A stretch of DNA of 20,326 bases from Geoalkalibacter_A sp034189505 (lineage in GTDB: Bacteria; Desulfobacterota; Desulfuromonadia; Desulfuromonadales; Geoalkalibacteraceae): the NCBI GenBank assembly GCA_034189505.1, contig JAXHUR010000061.1, positions 1 to 20,326 on the forward strand. The letters are read 5' to 3'. Both the position numbers and the translations under genes were made by a program. Shown here one piece after another: positions 7,635-13,884 of this stretch (position 1 is the first letter of the stretch; each line of letters begins with the position of its first letter). The notes under the pieces are model-generated. The model saw nothing but the letters and a program-made list of their open reading frames with translations, ran no database searches and was not told where the DNA came from.

Positions 7635-8198
7635 TCAGTTCTGTGTTCTCCTGGAACCGGGTCCACGTTTTTCGGAATAACGGATCCTGATTGGCAGGAC
7701 GCGTTCCTCAGCCATGAAAGCGAATCGTGCCTGATTGAAATCCGGAGGGCCGAATCGGCTTTCCGGATCCATGCTGATACCATGCCCCTCCGTGGCCATG
7801 CCCAGCCAGTTCTTCTGCATCACTCCGTCGCCATTTTCGTCATGCAGCACACTGACAGCGTACTCCCCCCATTGAACTCCGGGAAAGGTCATCCGCGTCT
7901 TTCCCTCGCCGATGCTTGTCGTGACTGTTCGCACCGCTTCTCCTGTGGCGTCGGGGAAACCTTCGGCGGTTGCAAACAGTGAGGCGAGTGCCTGGCCCTG
8001 ATCTGACCTGAATCCCGTTGCTTCAATCACCAGGGTTCCTTGTCCATCAGGGAAGTTCGAGGAAGAATCCGGACGAGCGCTGCAGCTGACAGTCAGCAGG
8101 GGCATGAGTAAAAAGACGATCATACCTTTGCTGATTCTGCGAAAGTGATCTCCTGTGTTCGGCGTGGAATTCTGTCTGGAGTTTTTTGAGGTTTTCAT
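7635..8198 (-). CDS. DUF2141 lipoprotein
   Basis: 187 residues from ATG 8198, which has GGGGATGGA before it. The upstream ATG at 8240 overlaps the proposed -10 element and is unlikely to be used. A hydrophobic segment MIVFLLMPLLTVSC is a signal peptide with a lipobox-like Cys. The mature domain shows DUF2141 features: LASLFATAEGFPDATGEAVR, GEYAVSVLHDENGDG (Gly-x-Tyr-Ala and His-Asp-Glu-Asn) and GMATEGHGIS followed by FGPPDFNQARF. It is probably an exported lipid-anchored beta-sandwich protein of unknown function. The last residues (SEKRGPGSRRTQN) lie beyond the usual family end, close to the junction with the acetolactate synthase stub, so the native stop may have been lost. Confidence 0.8.
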   Translation of the reverse strand: MKTSKNSRQNSTPNTGDHFRRISKGMIVFLLMPLLTVSCSARPDSSSNFPDGQGTLVIEATGFRSDQGQALASLFATAEGFPDATGEAVRTVTTSIGEGKTRMTFPGVQWGEYAVSVLHDENGDGVMQKNWLGMATEGHGISMDPESRFGPPDFNQARFAFMAEERVLPIRIRYSEKRGPGSRRTQN

Positions 8199-8239
8199 TC
8201 CATCCCCGGCTTGGTATAGTTTTGCCACCACTTTTTGCA

Positions 8240-8267
8240 TTTATCCTGATTGCTTGTATCAAGTCAA
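8240..8267 (-). promoter_or_regulatory. Sigma-70-type promoter of the DUF2141 gene
   Basis: On the minus strand TTGACT (8267-8262) is followed after 16 bp by GATAAA (8245-8240). Transcription would begin near 8233, which supports ATG 8198 as the start. Confidence 0.45.
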
Positions 8268-8295
8268 TCTTTCCCTTCCCTTATGAGGTCCTGCC

Positions 8296-8514
8296 ATGAA
8301 AGTATTCCTGGCTATTTCCTGCGCAGTTCTGACTTTCGTCGGCTGTAGTCCATTGATTCCCGTCTATGCACCACGGCGCGACAATAACGAGTATCACCGA
8401 CTGGCGACAACTCCGCAGGATTGCCTGGGTTGTCATGACGTAAGCGGAATTCGCAAGCATGATGAAACTAAAAATTGTCTGCGTTGCCATCGACTCAACG
8501 AGGTGTACCCATGA
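8296..8514 (+). CDS. Small diheme c-type cytochrome lipoprotein
   Basis: 72 residues; GAGG lies about 8 nt before the ATG. Residues 1-16 form a signal peptide and FVGC (Cys17) is a likely lipidation site. The mature part carries two heme c attachment motifs, CLGCH (43-47) and CLRCH (61-65), plus spare His residues (His34, His55) that could serve as distal ligands. It therefore looks like a miniature membrane-anchored diheme cytochrome facing the periplasm or outer surface, in an electron-transfer role. Its stop overlaps the next gene's start (ATGA), so the two are translationally coupled. No specific family is recognised. Confidence 0.82.
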   Translation: MKVFLAISCAVLTFVGCSPLIPVYAPRRDNNEYHRLATTPQDCLGCHDVSGIRKHDETKNCLRCHRLNEVYP

Positions 8515-9113
8515 AAAAAATGCGTCTGCTGACAGCCCCTGCTGCTGCTGCTGTTGCTGTTCTTCTTATTTTGAGCGCCTGTGGCCCCATTTACAGCGTC
8601 GTATCCAAAGCAAGCGAGGGGATACGGGAGTTTAAGGTCGTCGAGGGTGATCTCTCCATGCTCAAACCGCAAGGCCGGCTACTGGTGTACGGACCTTTTG
8701 ACAAAACAGAGCAGGCCTACTATATCGCCAAAGGTGAGGACGCCGCCCAGTTCGCTGCAAGCTTCGCTCGAACAGGTTTTCAGAAAAGCGAACTCTATAT
8801 CGAAAAGAACTTTGCTCAATTGAAACATACCGCGCAGCAGATGCGCGGCAGTGATGCTGCTCGAATCAAAAAGGATTACGGCCTGGAAGCAGAGCCTGAC
8901 ACCATCCTCTTCGGAACCCTCGTAGAACGCGGACCGGTCACGGTGGTCCCGTTTCGCGCGGTGTTCCTGACGACTTATCGCCTTGAGTTCTTTGACGTCG
9001 CGTCCGGCGCCTCGACTGTTGTCGAAGTTCAGGTTAAGATGCGTTATGAGGAGATCATTCCCAACATCGTTGAAGAAATCGTCCGCCGCGCTGGGCATGC
9101 TGCGGGTCAATAG
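8511..9113 (+). CDS. Lipoprotein of unknown function, coupled to the diheme cytochrome
   Basis: 200 residues from ATG 8511, with GAGGTG upstream. The sequence MKKMRLLTAPAAAAVAVLLI ends in the lipobox LSAC (Cys24). The mature domain mixes alpha and beta, with segments LLVYGPFDKTEQAYYIAKGE and TILFGTLVERGPVTVVPFRA. I recognise no domain. The predicted location is outer or inner membrane as a lipoprotein. The 4-nt overlap with the cytochrome gene argues that the two products work together, for example as carrier and docking partner; this is inference only. A small hairpin at 9299-9312 may end the operon. Confidence 0.78.
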   Translation: MKKMRLLTAPAAAAVAVLLILSACGPIYSVVSKASEGIREFKVVEGDLSMLKPQGRLLVYGPFDKTEQAYYIAKGEDAAQFAASFARTGFQKSELYIEKNFAQLKHTAQQMRGSDAARIKKDYGLEAEPDTILFGTLVERGPVTVVPFRAVFLTTYRLEFFDVASGASTVVEVQVKMRYEEIIPNIVEEIVRRAGHAAGQ

Positions 9114-9298
9114 GGCTGAAGATTGACCAAATCTGCAGGTCGCTGCAGCGTTGGTGGGGGGCGGACCAGCCCAGCGTTTATTCCGCAGCCGGACGCACAA
9201 GAACTGAGACAACACCGAAGGCGATAGCGGCAAAGGTCTAAGTTCACCGTAAGCCTCCCCAGCAGCTGCCGGGTGGGGCTGCACAGAGGAAAGAATTG

Positions 9299-9315
9299 AG
9301 ACCTTCAGGTCTTTT
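9299..9315 (+). terminator. Weak terminator-like hairpin
   Basis: AGACC, a TTCA loop and GGTCT, then a short T run. The stem is only 5 bp, so this is a weak candidate for the end of the cytochrome/lipoprotein transcript. The preceding 9114-9298 is non-coding; a vague resemblance to a GEMM riboswitch is noted separately. Confidence 0.35.
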
Positions 9316-9349
9316 CTCCCGGAGAGCTTTTAAAAAGGCTGCACCGTTG

Positions 9350-9752
9350 TTAATTCAATGTTTGATGCTTTCGCAAAAAAGCATCAATGTCGATGGCTAA
9401 GCAAAAAGCGCCAAATGCAAGGCGCGCGATTGTCGAGCAATGAGGCGTACTTACGTACGTCGAAGCAGCGAGAGCAATTGCAGCAACGCAGCAGTTGGTG
9501 AGTTTTTGCGACGCCATCCAATGTTTCGGCGAGAAATTCCGTGAAGCGTTTCCATGATTTTTCATCGGCATCCTTGCGGTAGCGATCACTGCCGAATACA
9601 GTAAATGCATGCGGTGCTCCCCCGTAGGTGATCATTTCATGGGCAACTCCTGCCATTTCGAGCTGCACGGCCAGATCGGCAAAATCAGCCATGGACACGC
9701 TGCCGTCAGCCGTGCCGTGCAGAATCAGCAGGCCTGCTTCCGTCTTGGAGTA
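9350..9752 (-). pseudogene. Dienelactone hydrolase C-terminal fragment, interrupted by repeat A
   Basis: Reading the minus strand from 9752, DYSKTEAGLLILHGTADGSV is followed by MADFADLAVQLEMAGVAHEM and GGAPHAFTVFGSDRYRKDAD, ending KRFTEFLAETL. This is the C-terminal third of the dienelactone hydrolase family, with the catalytic Asp (HGTAD) and His (GAPHAF) but without the nucleophile half. Repeat A1 (9364-9518) is inserted at the penultimate codons. If the element and one copy of the 8-bp duplication CAATGTTT are removed, the frame reads LAETLN then TAA at 9352-9350. The 5' break coincides with the start of the LUD gene on the opposite strand, where an in-frame stop occurs. Confidence 0.8.
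9364..9518 (+). mobile_element. Dispersed repeat family A, copy 1 (155 bp, MITE-like)
   Basis: The ends GATGCTTTCGCAAAAA and TTTTTGCGACGCCATC form imperfect terminal inverted repeats (13 of 16 match). CAATGTTT occurs directly on both sides (9356-9363 and 9519-9526), consistent with an 8-bp target duplication. Internal features are a GCGCC/GGCGC stem and CGTAC-TTAC-GTACG followed by GTCGAAGC. It matches copy 3 at all 155 positions. It carries a short open frame on the minus strand (MASQKLTNCCVAAIALAAST...) that I do not consider a gene. Confidence 0.88.
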
Positions 9753-9757
9753 ATCTT

Positions 9758-10395
9758 ATGCCCCCTTCATCTTTTTTTTTGACACCTGCAGAAACTCTCT
9801 CGAAAAAAACGGGTTCGAAGTTTTTCCGGCGCAAAACGCCGTCGATGCCAAGCACATTTTTTTCGGTCGGGTTTTCCCCAATATCTCTGCGAAAGTTGTT
9901 TCCTGGGGAGATTCGGTAACTCTTGATTCTACGGGGATACTCCCGGAGCTATTTGGCAATGCCGATCTGGAAGTCATCAAGACCTTTGAAGAGGGGGTTC
10001 CGTGGCGTGAGATTATTCAAAGGCGTCGCCTGGCGTTGTTATCGGATCTGTTTCTGACCGGTTCCAATGCCGTAACTCGGTGTGGTCGTATAGTGAATCT
10101 CGACATGATCGGCAACAGGACAGGGGCCATCTCGTTTGGACCCAAAAAAGTTGTGTTGTTTATCGGTAGAAATAAAATTGTCCCGGATCTTGAAGCGGCC
10201 TTCGCGCGGATTAAAAATATTGCGGCGCCGCAAAATGCAATGCGGCATAAATTCGATACGCCGTGCGCAAAAACCGGTAAATGCCACGACTGCAACTCGC
10301 CTCAGAGGATTTGCAATACATGGTCGGTTATCGATAAATGTTTTCCCCGAAAACGGATAAAGATCATTCTTATTGATGATGCCCTCGGTCTTTAA
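9758..10395 (+). pseudogene. LUD-domain (lactate-utilisation-like) gene with a start-proximal frameshift
   Basis: ATG 9758 has GGAG 7 nt upstream but runs into TAA at 9917. The +1-related frame is open through to 10395 and encodes almost the whole LUD/DUF162-type domain: NGFEVFPAQNAVDAKHIFFG, then SWGDSVTLDSTGILPEL, LFLTGSNAVTRCGRIVNLD, FGPKKVVLFIGRNKIV, KNIAAPQNAMRH and the Cys-rich TPCAKTGKCHDCNSPQRIC. One extra base in the T9 run (9772-9780) or the A7 run (9803-9809) would join the frames into a 212-residue protein of normal family length. The C-terminal Cys motif may bind a metal or Fe-S cluster. The defect may be a real mutation, a slippage switch or a sequencing error. The methyltransferase follows 47 bp later. 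Confidence 0.78.
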
Positions 10396-10442
10396 ACACC
10401 TGGATCGGAATTGAATCTTAAACAGTGCATGGAGAAATTAAA

Positions 10443-11441
10443 ATGAATCAAAAAAGCGAACCGGGTCATTTGCTTGGAATTTCAGGAGCTTACTGGGAAA
10501 CCTGCACACTGCACGCAGCGGTAAAACTGGATATTTTTTCCATCGTTGGCGATAAAGTTCTCGACGCCGAAGGTGTTGCCCAAGGCATAGATGCAGACAC
10601 CAGGGCCACAGCCATGATTCTCAACGCCCTGTGCGCTATGAAGCTGATGCGCAAAGAGGGAGGCGCCTACCGTAATACGGAAGATGCGCGTAACTTTCTG
10701 TGTAAAGATTCTCCGGGCTATGTGGGGTATATGATCATGCATCATCATCACCTGATGGAATCCTGGATGCGCCTCGATGAAGCTGTTGTCTCGGGAGAAG
10801 CTGTCCATCCCCTGAAGATCCAGCATGATGAAGACAGCCGGCGCGAGAGCTTTCTTATGGGCATGTTCAATCTGGCGATGGGAATTGCCCCCGAGTTGGT
10901 GCAAACCCTGGATCTGTCCGGAAAAACCCGGCTTCTTGATCTGGGAGGCGGCCCCGGGACTTATGCCGTCCATTTCTGCATGCACAATCCGCAGTTGACC
11001 GGAACCGTGTTCGACTTGGCAACCACCCAGCCTTTCGCTGAACAGACGATTGCAAGATTCGGTCTTTCGGATCGCGTAAAGTTCTCTCCTGGAGATTTTC
11101 ATATTGACGACCTGGGTGGGCCTTACGATGTCGCCTGGCTCTCTCATATCCTGCATGGAGAGAGCCCTGAAGACTGCCGCAAAATCGTGGCCAAAGCTGC
11201 GGACACCCTTGAGCCGGGAGGGATGATGATCATTCATGAATTCATCCTCGACAACACCAAGGATGGCCCCCTGTTTCCCGCTCTGTTTTCATTGAACATG
11301 CTGGCAGTGACCGACTCTGGGCAGTCTTACTCGGAACACGAGATCAGGGAGATGCTGGAGGCGGCAGGGATCGGAGAGATCCATCGCACTGCCTACCGCG
11401 GTCCCACTGACTCGAGTGTACTGGTGGGAAGAAAAAGATAA
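10443..11441 (+). CDS. SAM-dependent O-methyltransferase (acetylserotonin OMT/CrtF-like)
   Basis: 332 residues from ATG 10443; GGAG at 10431-10434 is spaced 8 nt from it. The N-terminal ~100 residues form the winged-helix dimerisation domain of small-molecule O-methyltransferases (AAVKLDIFSIVGDK). The Rossmann domain has motif I LLDLGGGPGTYAV (about residue 165), motif II VFDLATT, GDFHIDDLGGPYDVAWLSHI and the post-I segment LEPGGMMIIHEFILD. A His (HILHGES) lies where the family has its catalytic base region. It belongs with the PF00891-type enzymes that methylate phenols or hydroxy-polyenes; the substrate is unknown. It may be co-transcribed with the LUD gene, and repeat A2 lies downstream. 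Confidence 0.88.
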   Translation: MNQKSEPGHLLGISGAYWETCTLHAAVKLDIFSIVGDKVLDAEGVAQGIDADTRATAMILNALCAMKLMRKEGGAYRNTEDARNFLCKDSPGYVGYMIMHHHHLMESWMRLDEAVVSGEAVHPLKIQHDEDSRRESFLMGMFNLAMGIAPELVQTLDLSGKTRLLDLGGGPGTYAVHFCMHNPQLTGTVFDLATTQPFAEQTIARFGLSDRVKFSPGDFHIDDLGGPYDVAWLSHILHGESPEDCRKIVAKAADTLEPGGMMIIHEFILDNTKDGPLFPALFSLNMLAVTDSGQSYSEHEIREMLEAAGIGEIHRTAYRGPTDSSVLVGRKR

Positions 11442-11539
11442 ATGGGGACCAAGTGATCAGGAATCACAACCTCATAAAAAAGCTGCCGCAGCGGGTTTCG
11501 ATACGAGCCTGTTGATCTTTGTCGACGCCATCAATACTG

Positions 11540-11688
11540 ATCCGCAAAAAAGCATCAATGTCGATGGCTAAGCAAAAAGCGCCAAATGCAAGGCGCGCGA
11601 TTGTCGAGCAATGAGGTGTACTTACGTACGTCGAAGCAGTGAGAGCAATTGCAGCAACGCAGCAGTTGGTGAGTTTTTGCGACGCCAT
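11540..11688 (+). mobile_element. Dispersed repeat family A, copy 2
   Basis: Same element as at 9364-9518, with an altered left end (GATCCGCAAAAA in place of GATGCTTTCGCAAAAA) and two internal substitutions (GAGGTGTAC, GCAGTGAG). CAATACTG flanks it on both sides (11532-11539 and 11689-11696), again suggesting a 7-8 bp target duplication. The remaining 11442-11539 and 11697-11765 hold no recognised gene. The flank just left of it (TTTGTCGACGCCATC) itself resembles the right end of the element, so an older related copy may lie beneath. Confidence 0.85.
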
Positions 11689-11765
11689 CAATACTGGAGC
11701 GGATCTGAGATTCCTTGCCTGACAGAAATTCACAGGAGCGCTGAGTTGCCGAAAAAGGGGGAGGA

Positions 11766-12704
11766 ATGAAAAATATCGTCAGCCTGACCATGAATCCAGC
11801 GATCGACAAGAGTTCCAGCGTCGCGCATGTCGTCCCTGAACGAAAGCTTTATTGCAAGCCGCCACGTTTCGAGGCTGGCGGAGGAGGGGTGAATGTCTGC
11901 CGTGCCATAAAAAAGCTCGGCGGGGATTCTGAACTCCTTTATCCGGCGGGGGGATTGACGGGGCAGAGGCTGCAGGGACTTCTCGACAAAGAAGATCTTT
12001 TTCACCGCCCGCTTCCGATAGCGGGCGCGGTTCGCGAGAGTCTCGTGGTTCTGGAGGAAGAGACCGGGCTGCAGTATCGATTTGGGATGCCGGGGCCTCA
12101 TTTGCAAAAGGACGAATGGCGACAGTTTCTCGAGGAAATTGAAAGGATTGAGCCATCTCCCGATTATCTGGTGGCCAGCGGCAGTCTGCCACCGGGCGTT
12201 CCAGTCGATTTTTACGCTCAGTTGGCGCGCACCGGCAAAAAAAGCGGCGCAAAAACAATTGTCGATGTCGCCGGAAAGGCTCTGGAGGAGGCTCTCAAGG
12301 AGGGCGTTTTTCTGATCAAGCCCAATGTCCGCGAATTCAGGGAATTGGTCGGCGAAGACGTCATCGAAGAGGATCGGATCAAGGCGCAGGCTCGGAATCT
12401 GGTCAAAGAGGGCCGCTGCGAAGTTGTGGTCATCTCTCTCGGGGCGGCTGGAGCTTTGGTTGCTGCTGAGTCGTTCACGGAACATATCCTGCCGCCCACC
12501 GTGCCCATTGTCAGCAAGGTGGGGGCCGGCGACAGCATGGTGGCCGGCATCGTCCTGAGTCTGGCAAGAGGGAAGCCTCTCCGGGATGCCGTCATTTTCG
12601 GAATCGCATCCGGAACCGCCGCCGTTATGACACCTGGAACGGAGCTGTGTCGCCGGGAAGATGCCGAGCGTTTGTTCGAGACCATGATGAAAGAGACCGT
12701 TTGA
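11766..12704 (+). CDS. PfkB-family hexose kinase (6-/1-phosphofructokinase type)
   Basis: 312 residues with GGGGGAGGA directly before the ATG. Ribokinase/PfkB features are in order: TMNPAIDKSSSV at the N-terminus (sugar pocket), EAGGGGVNVCRAIKKLGG near residues 36-53, VASGSLPPGVP near 137, KPNVREFREL near 184, and the anion-hole/catalytic motif KVGAGDSMVAGIVLSLA near 253. It phosphorylates a sugar phosphate such as fructose-6-phosphate, fructose-1-phosphate or tagatose-6-phosphate, with ATP as donor. The N-terminal MNPAID pattern is like E. coli Pfk-2. The gene ends in KETV, directly followed by a fossil of the ferredoxin-type gene, so it was probably once upstream partner of that gene. Confidence 0.9.
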   Translation: MKNIVSLTMNPAIDKSSSVAHVVPERKLYCKPPRFEAGGGGVNVCRAIKKLGGDSELLYPAGGLTGQRLQGLLDKEDLFHRPLPIAGAVRESLVVLEEETGLQYRFGMPGPHLQKDEWRQFLEEIERIEPSPDYLVASGSLPPGVPVDFYAQLARTGKKSGAKTIVDVAGKALEEALKEGVFLIKPNVREFRELVGEDVIEEDRIKAQARNLVKEGRCEVVVISLGAAGALVAAESFTEHILPPTVPIVSKVGAGDSMVAGIVLSLARGKPLRDAVIFGIASGTAAVMTPGTELCRREDAERLFETMMKETV

Positions 12705-12760
12705 CGGAGCGCCTGAACCGCCTTCCCCAGGGCGCTCCTCCTGCCGAGCTGTTGATCACC
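12701..12760 (+). pseudogene. Fossil 5' fragment of an Fe-S protein gene paralogous to 13885-15159
   Basis: These 60 nt encode LTERLNRLPQGAPPAELLIT and align without gaps with 13921-13980 (LTQRLNRFPQGAPPSELLTR): 45 of 60 bases and 15 of 20 residues match. The preceding 14 bp (12689-12702) equal 13870-13883. Relative to the intact gene, 39 nt including the start codon are missing between two TTT triplets. Homology ends near 12760, and AT-rich sequence takes over. Confidence 0.78.
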
Positions 12761-12799
12761 ACTTCTTCCATGCGAGTTTTGTAATTTTTTCCGTCAAAA

Positions 12800-12816
12800 T
12801 GTTGTTTTTAACAACA
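12800..12816. promoter_or_regulatory. Perfect inverted repeat upstream of the PEP-CTERM gene
   Basis: TGTTGTT-TTT-AACAACA lies about 90-105 bp before the sigma-54-like core at 12903. That is a usual distance for an enhancer-binding activator site such as one for a PrsR-type regulator. It is not followed by a strong T run. The role is inference; the rest of 12761-12902 is AT-rich with no gene seen. Confidence 0.4.
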
Positions 12817-12901
12817 GTACCGTCGGAAAATTTTACACTTCAAAACATATGACAACCAATAAAAGTCAAGAAAATAATAACTAAAACAATATCTTATGCT
12901 T

Positions 12902-12918
12902 TAGGCACTAAATGTGCG
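12902..12918 (+). promoter_or_regulatory. Candidate sigma-54 promoter of the PEP-CTERM gene
   Basis: AGGCAC-TAAAT-GTGC keeps the essential GG (12904-12905) and GC (12916-12917) with 10 bp between them. The -24 part is a good match and the -12 part moderate. Transcription would start near 12929, giving an ~85-nt leader before ATG 13014. PEP-CTERM genes are known to depend on RpoN and the PrsK/PrsR pair in other bacteria. Confidence 0.5.
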
Positions 12919-13013
12919 TACTCCGTATGCAATCCCATTTTTGTTCTGCAGTCGTTGTGTGTTATTTGTCGGTGTTTTTGTTTAACGTTTTTTTAATAGA
13001 AATGAGGCTGAAA

Positions 13014-13586
13014 ATGAGTAAAAAATTTTATGGACTGATTTTTGTTTCATTCTGTGTGTTTTTTTGTTCGAGCCAAGTACAAGCTTTAACTTTAACTGTC
13101 GACTTTATTGAAATTTTTGATACTAACAATAATGGATCTCTTGAATTTGGAGACAATGACAATAATAAAGATAATTATATAGAATCAAAGCATTTATCTT
13201 CTGTTGTTAGAAAATTTAATCTTTTAAATTTTCCTGAACAAAATTCAGTTTTTGATATTTTTATTCAATATGAAGGTGACGATAGTCGTGCAGATAATTA
13301 TTTTGTATTAAATGGACATGAGTTTAGTCCTCTGCCCAATGGCAATGGCAATAAGACATATTCAGGAGAGAATTCTTTACTGAATTATGGAGAGAATGAG
13401 ATAGTTTTCAATATTGGAGAAGTCAGTTCTTCTTGGGGTTTGGACGATTTTTCAATTTCTGAATTTAATTTAGAGTATGCTGCAGGGCAACAAGCACCCT
13501 CTGCCGTTCCGGAGCCCTCTTCTTTTCTTATTTTTGGAATAGGAAGCATTGCTTTGTTTTTAGGAAAAAAAAGAAAGAATAAATAG
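13014..13586 (+). CDS. PEP-CTERM sorting-domain exported protein with an EF-hand-like loop
   Basis: 190 residues from ATG 13014 (GAGG upstream, 6-nt spacing); a longer frame from 12912 would start inside the promoter core. Residues 1-24 are a signal peptide ending SSQVQA. DTNNNGSLEFGDNDN (about 36-50) resembles a calcium-binding EF-hand or dockerin loop, with further Asp/Asn-rich sequence behind it. The C-terminus has VPEPSS (about 165-170), a hydrophobic helix LIFGIGSIALFL and a basic tail GKKRKNK: the PEP-CTERM signal cut by an exosortase (XrtA/EpsH) before delivery to the exopolysaccharide matrix. No exosortase is in the window. Base composition is markedly AT-rich (13 G/C in 13141-13200), unlike neighbours, suggesting transfer. 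Repeat A3 begins 2 bp after the stop. Confidence 0.88.
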   Translation: MSKKFYGLIFVSFCVFFCSSQVQALTLTVDFIEIFDTNNNGSLEFGDNDNNKDNYIESKHLSSVVRKFNLLNFPEQNSVFDIFIQYEGDDSRADNYFVLNGHEFSPLPNGNGNKTYSGENSLLNYGENEIVFNIGEVSSSWGLDDFSISEFNLEYAAGQQAPSAVPEPSSFLIFGIGSIALFLGKKRKNK

Positions 13587-13588
13587 TT

Positions 13589-13743
13589 GATGCTTTCGCA
13601 AAAAAGCATCAATGTCGATGGCTAAGCAAAAAGCGCCAAATGCAAGGCGCGCGATTGTCGAGCAATGAGGCGTACTTACGTACGTCGAAGCAGCGAGAGC
13701 AATTGCAGCAACGCAGCAGTTGGTGAGTTTTTGCGACGCCATC
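13589..13743 (+). mobile_element. Dispersed repeat family A, copy 3
   Basis: All 155 bases equal copy 1 at 9364-9518. It starts 2 bp after the PEP-CTERM stop codon. No matching direct duplication is seen in the flanks, unlike copies 1 and 2, so a rearrangement may have joined different ends here. The following 13744-13869 shows no recognised gene; the last bases (13870-13883) repeat the 3' end of pfkB. Confidence 0.88.
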
Positions 13744-13884
13744 AGCTTTGATTCCTGCAGTTATTTCAAGCCTGATCGGTTTCGGATTTCGGACCCCAGC
13801 CGTGAGAGATGATGAGAGGCTTTTGTGTAACGAACCACAAATTTGGCTTACCCCTTTGGCTGACCTGGCGAAAGAGACCGTTTA

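Noticed and set aside
9364..9518. Minus-strand peptide MASQKLTNCCVAAIALAAST... present in all three family A repeats
   Set aside because: The frame is open in all copies simply because the copies are nearly identical; there is no ribosome site, and in copies 1 and 2 it runs through from the flank.
10482..11237. 251-codon minus-strand frame over the methyltransferase
   Set aside because: Antisense shadow; the plus strand has all methyltransferase motifs.
12912..13013. Longer N-terminus for the PEP-CTERM protein
   Set aside because: The upstream ATG sits inside the promoter core, lacks a ribosome site, and would place a second hydrophobic stretch before the normal signal peptide.
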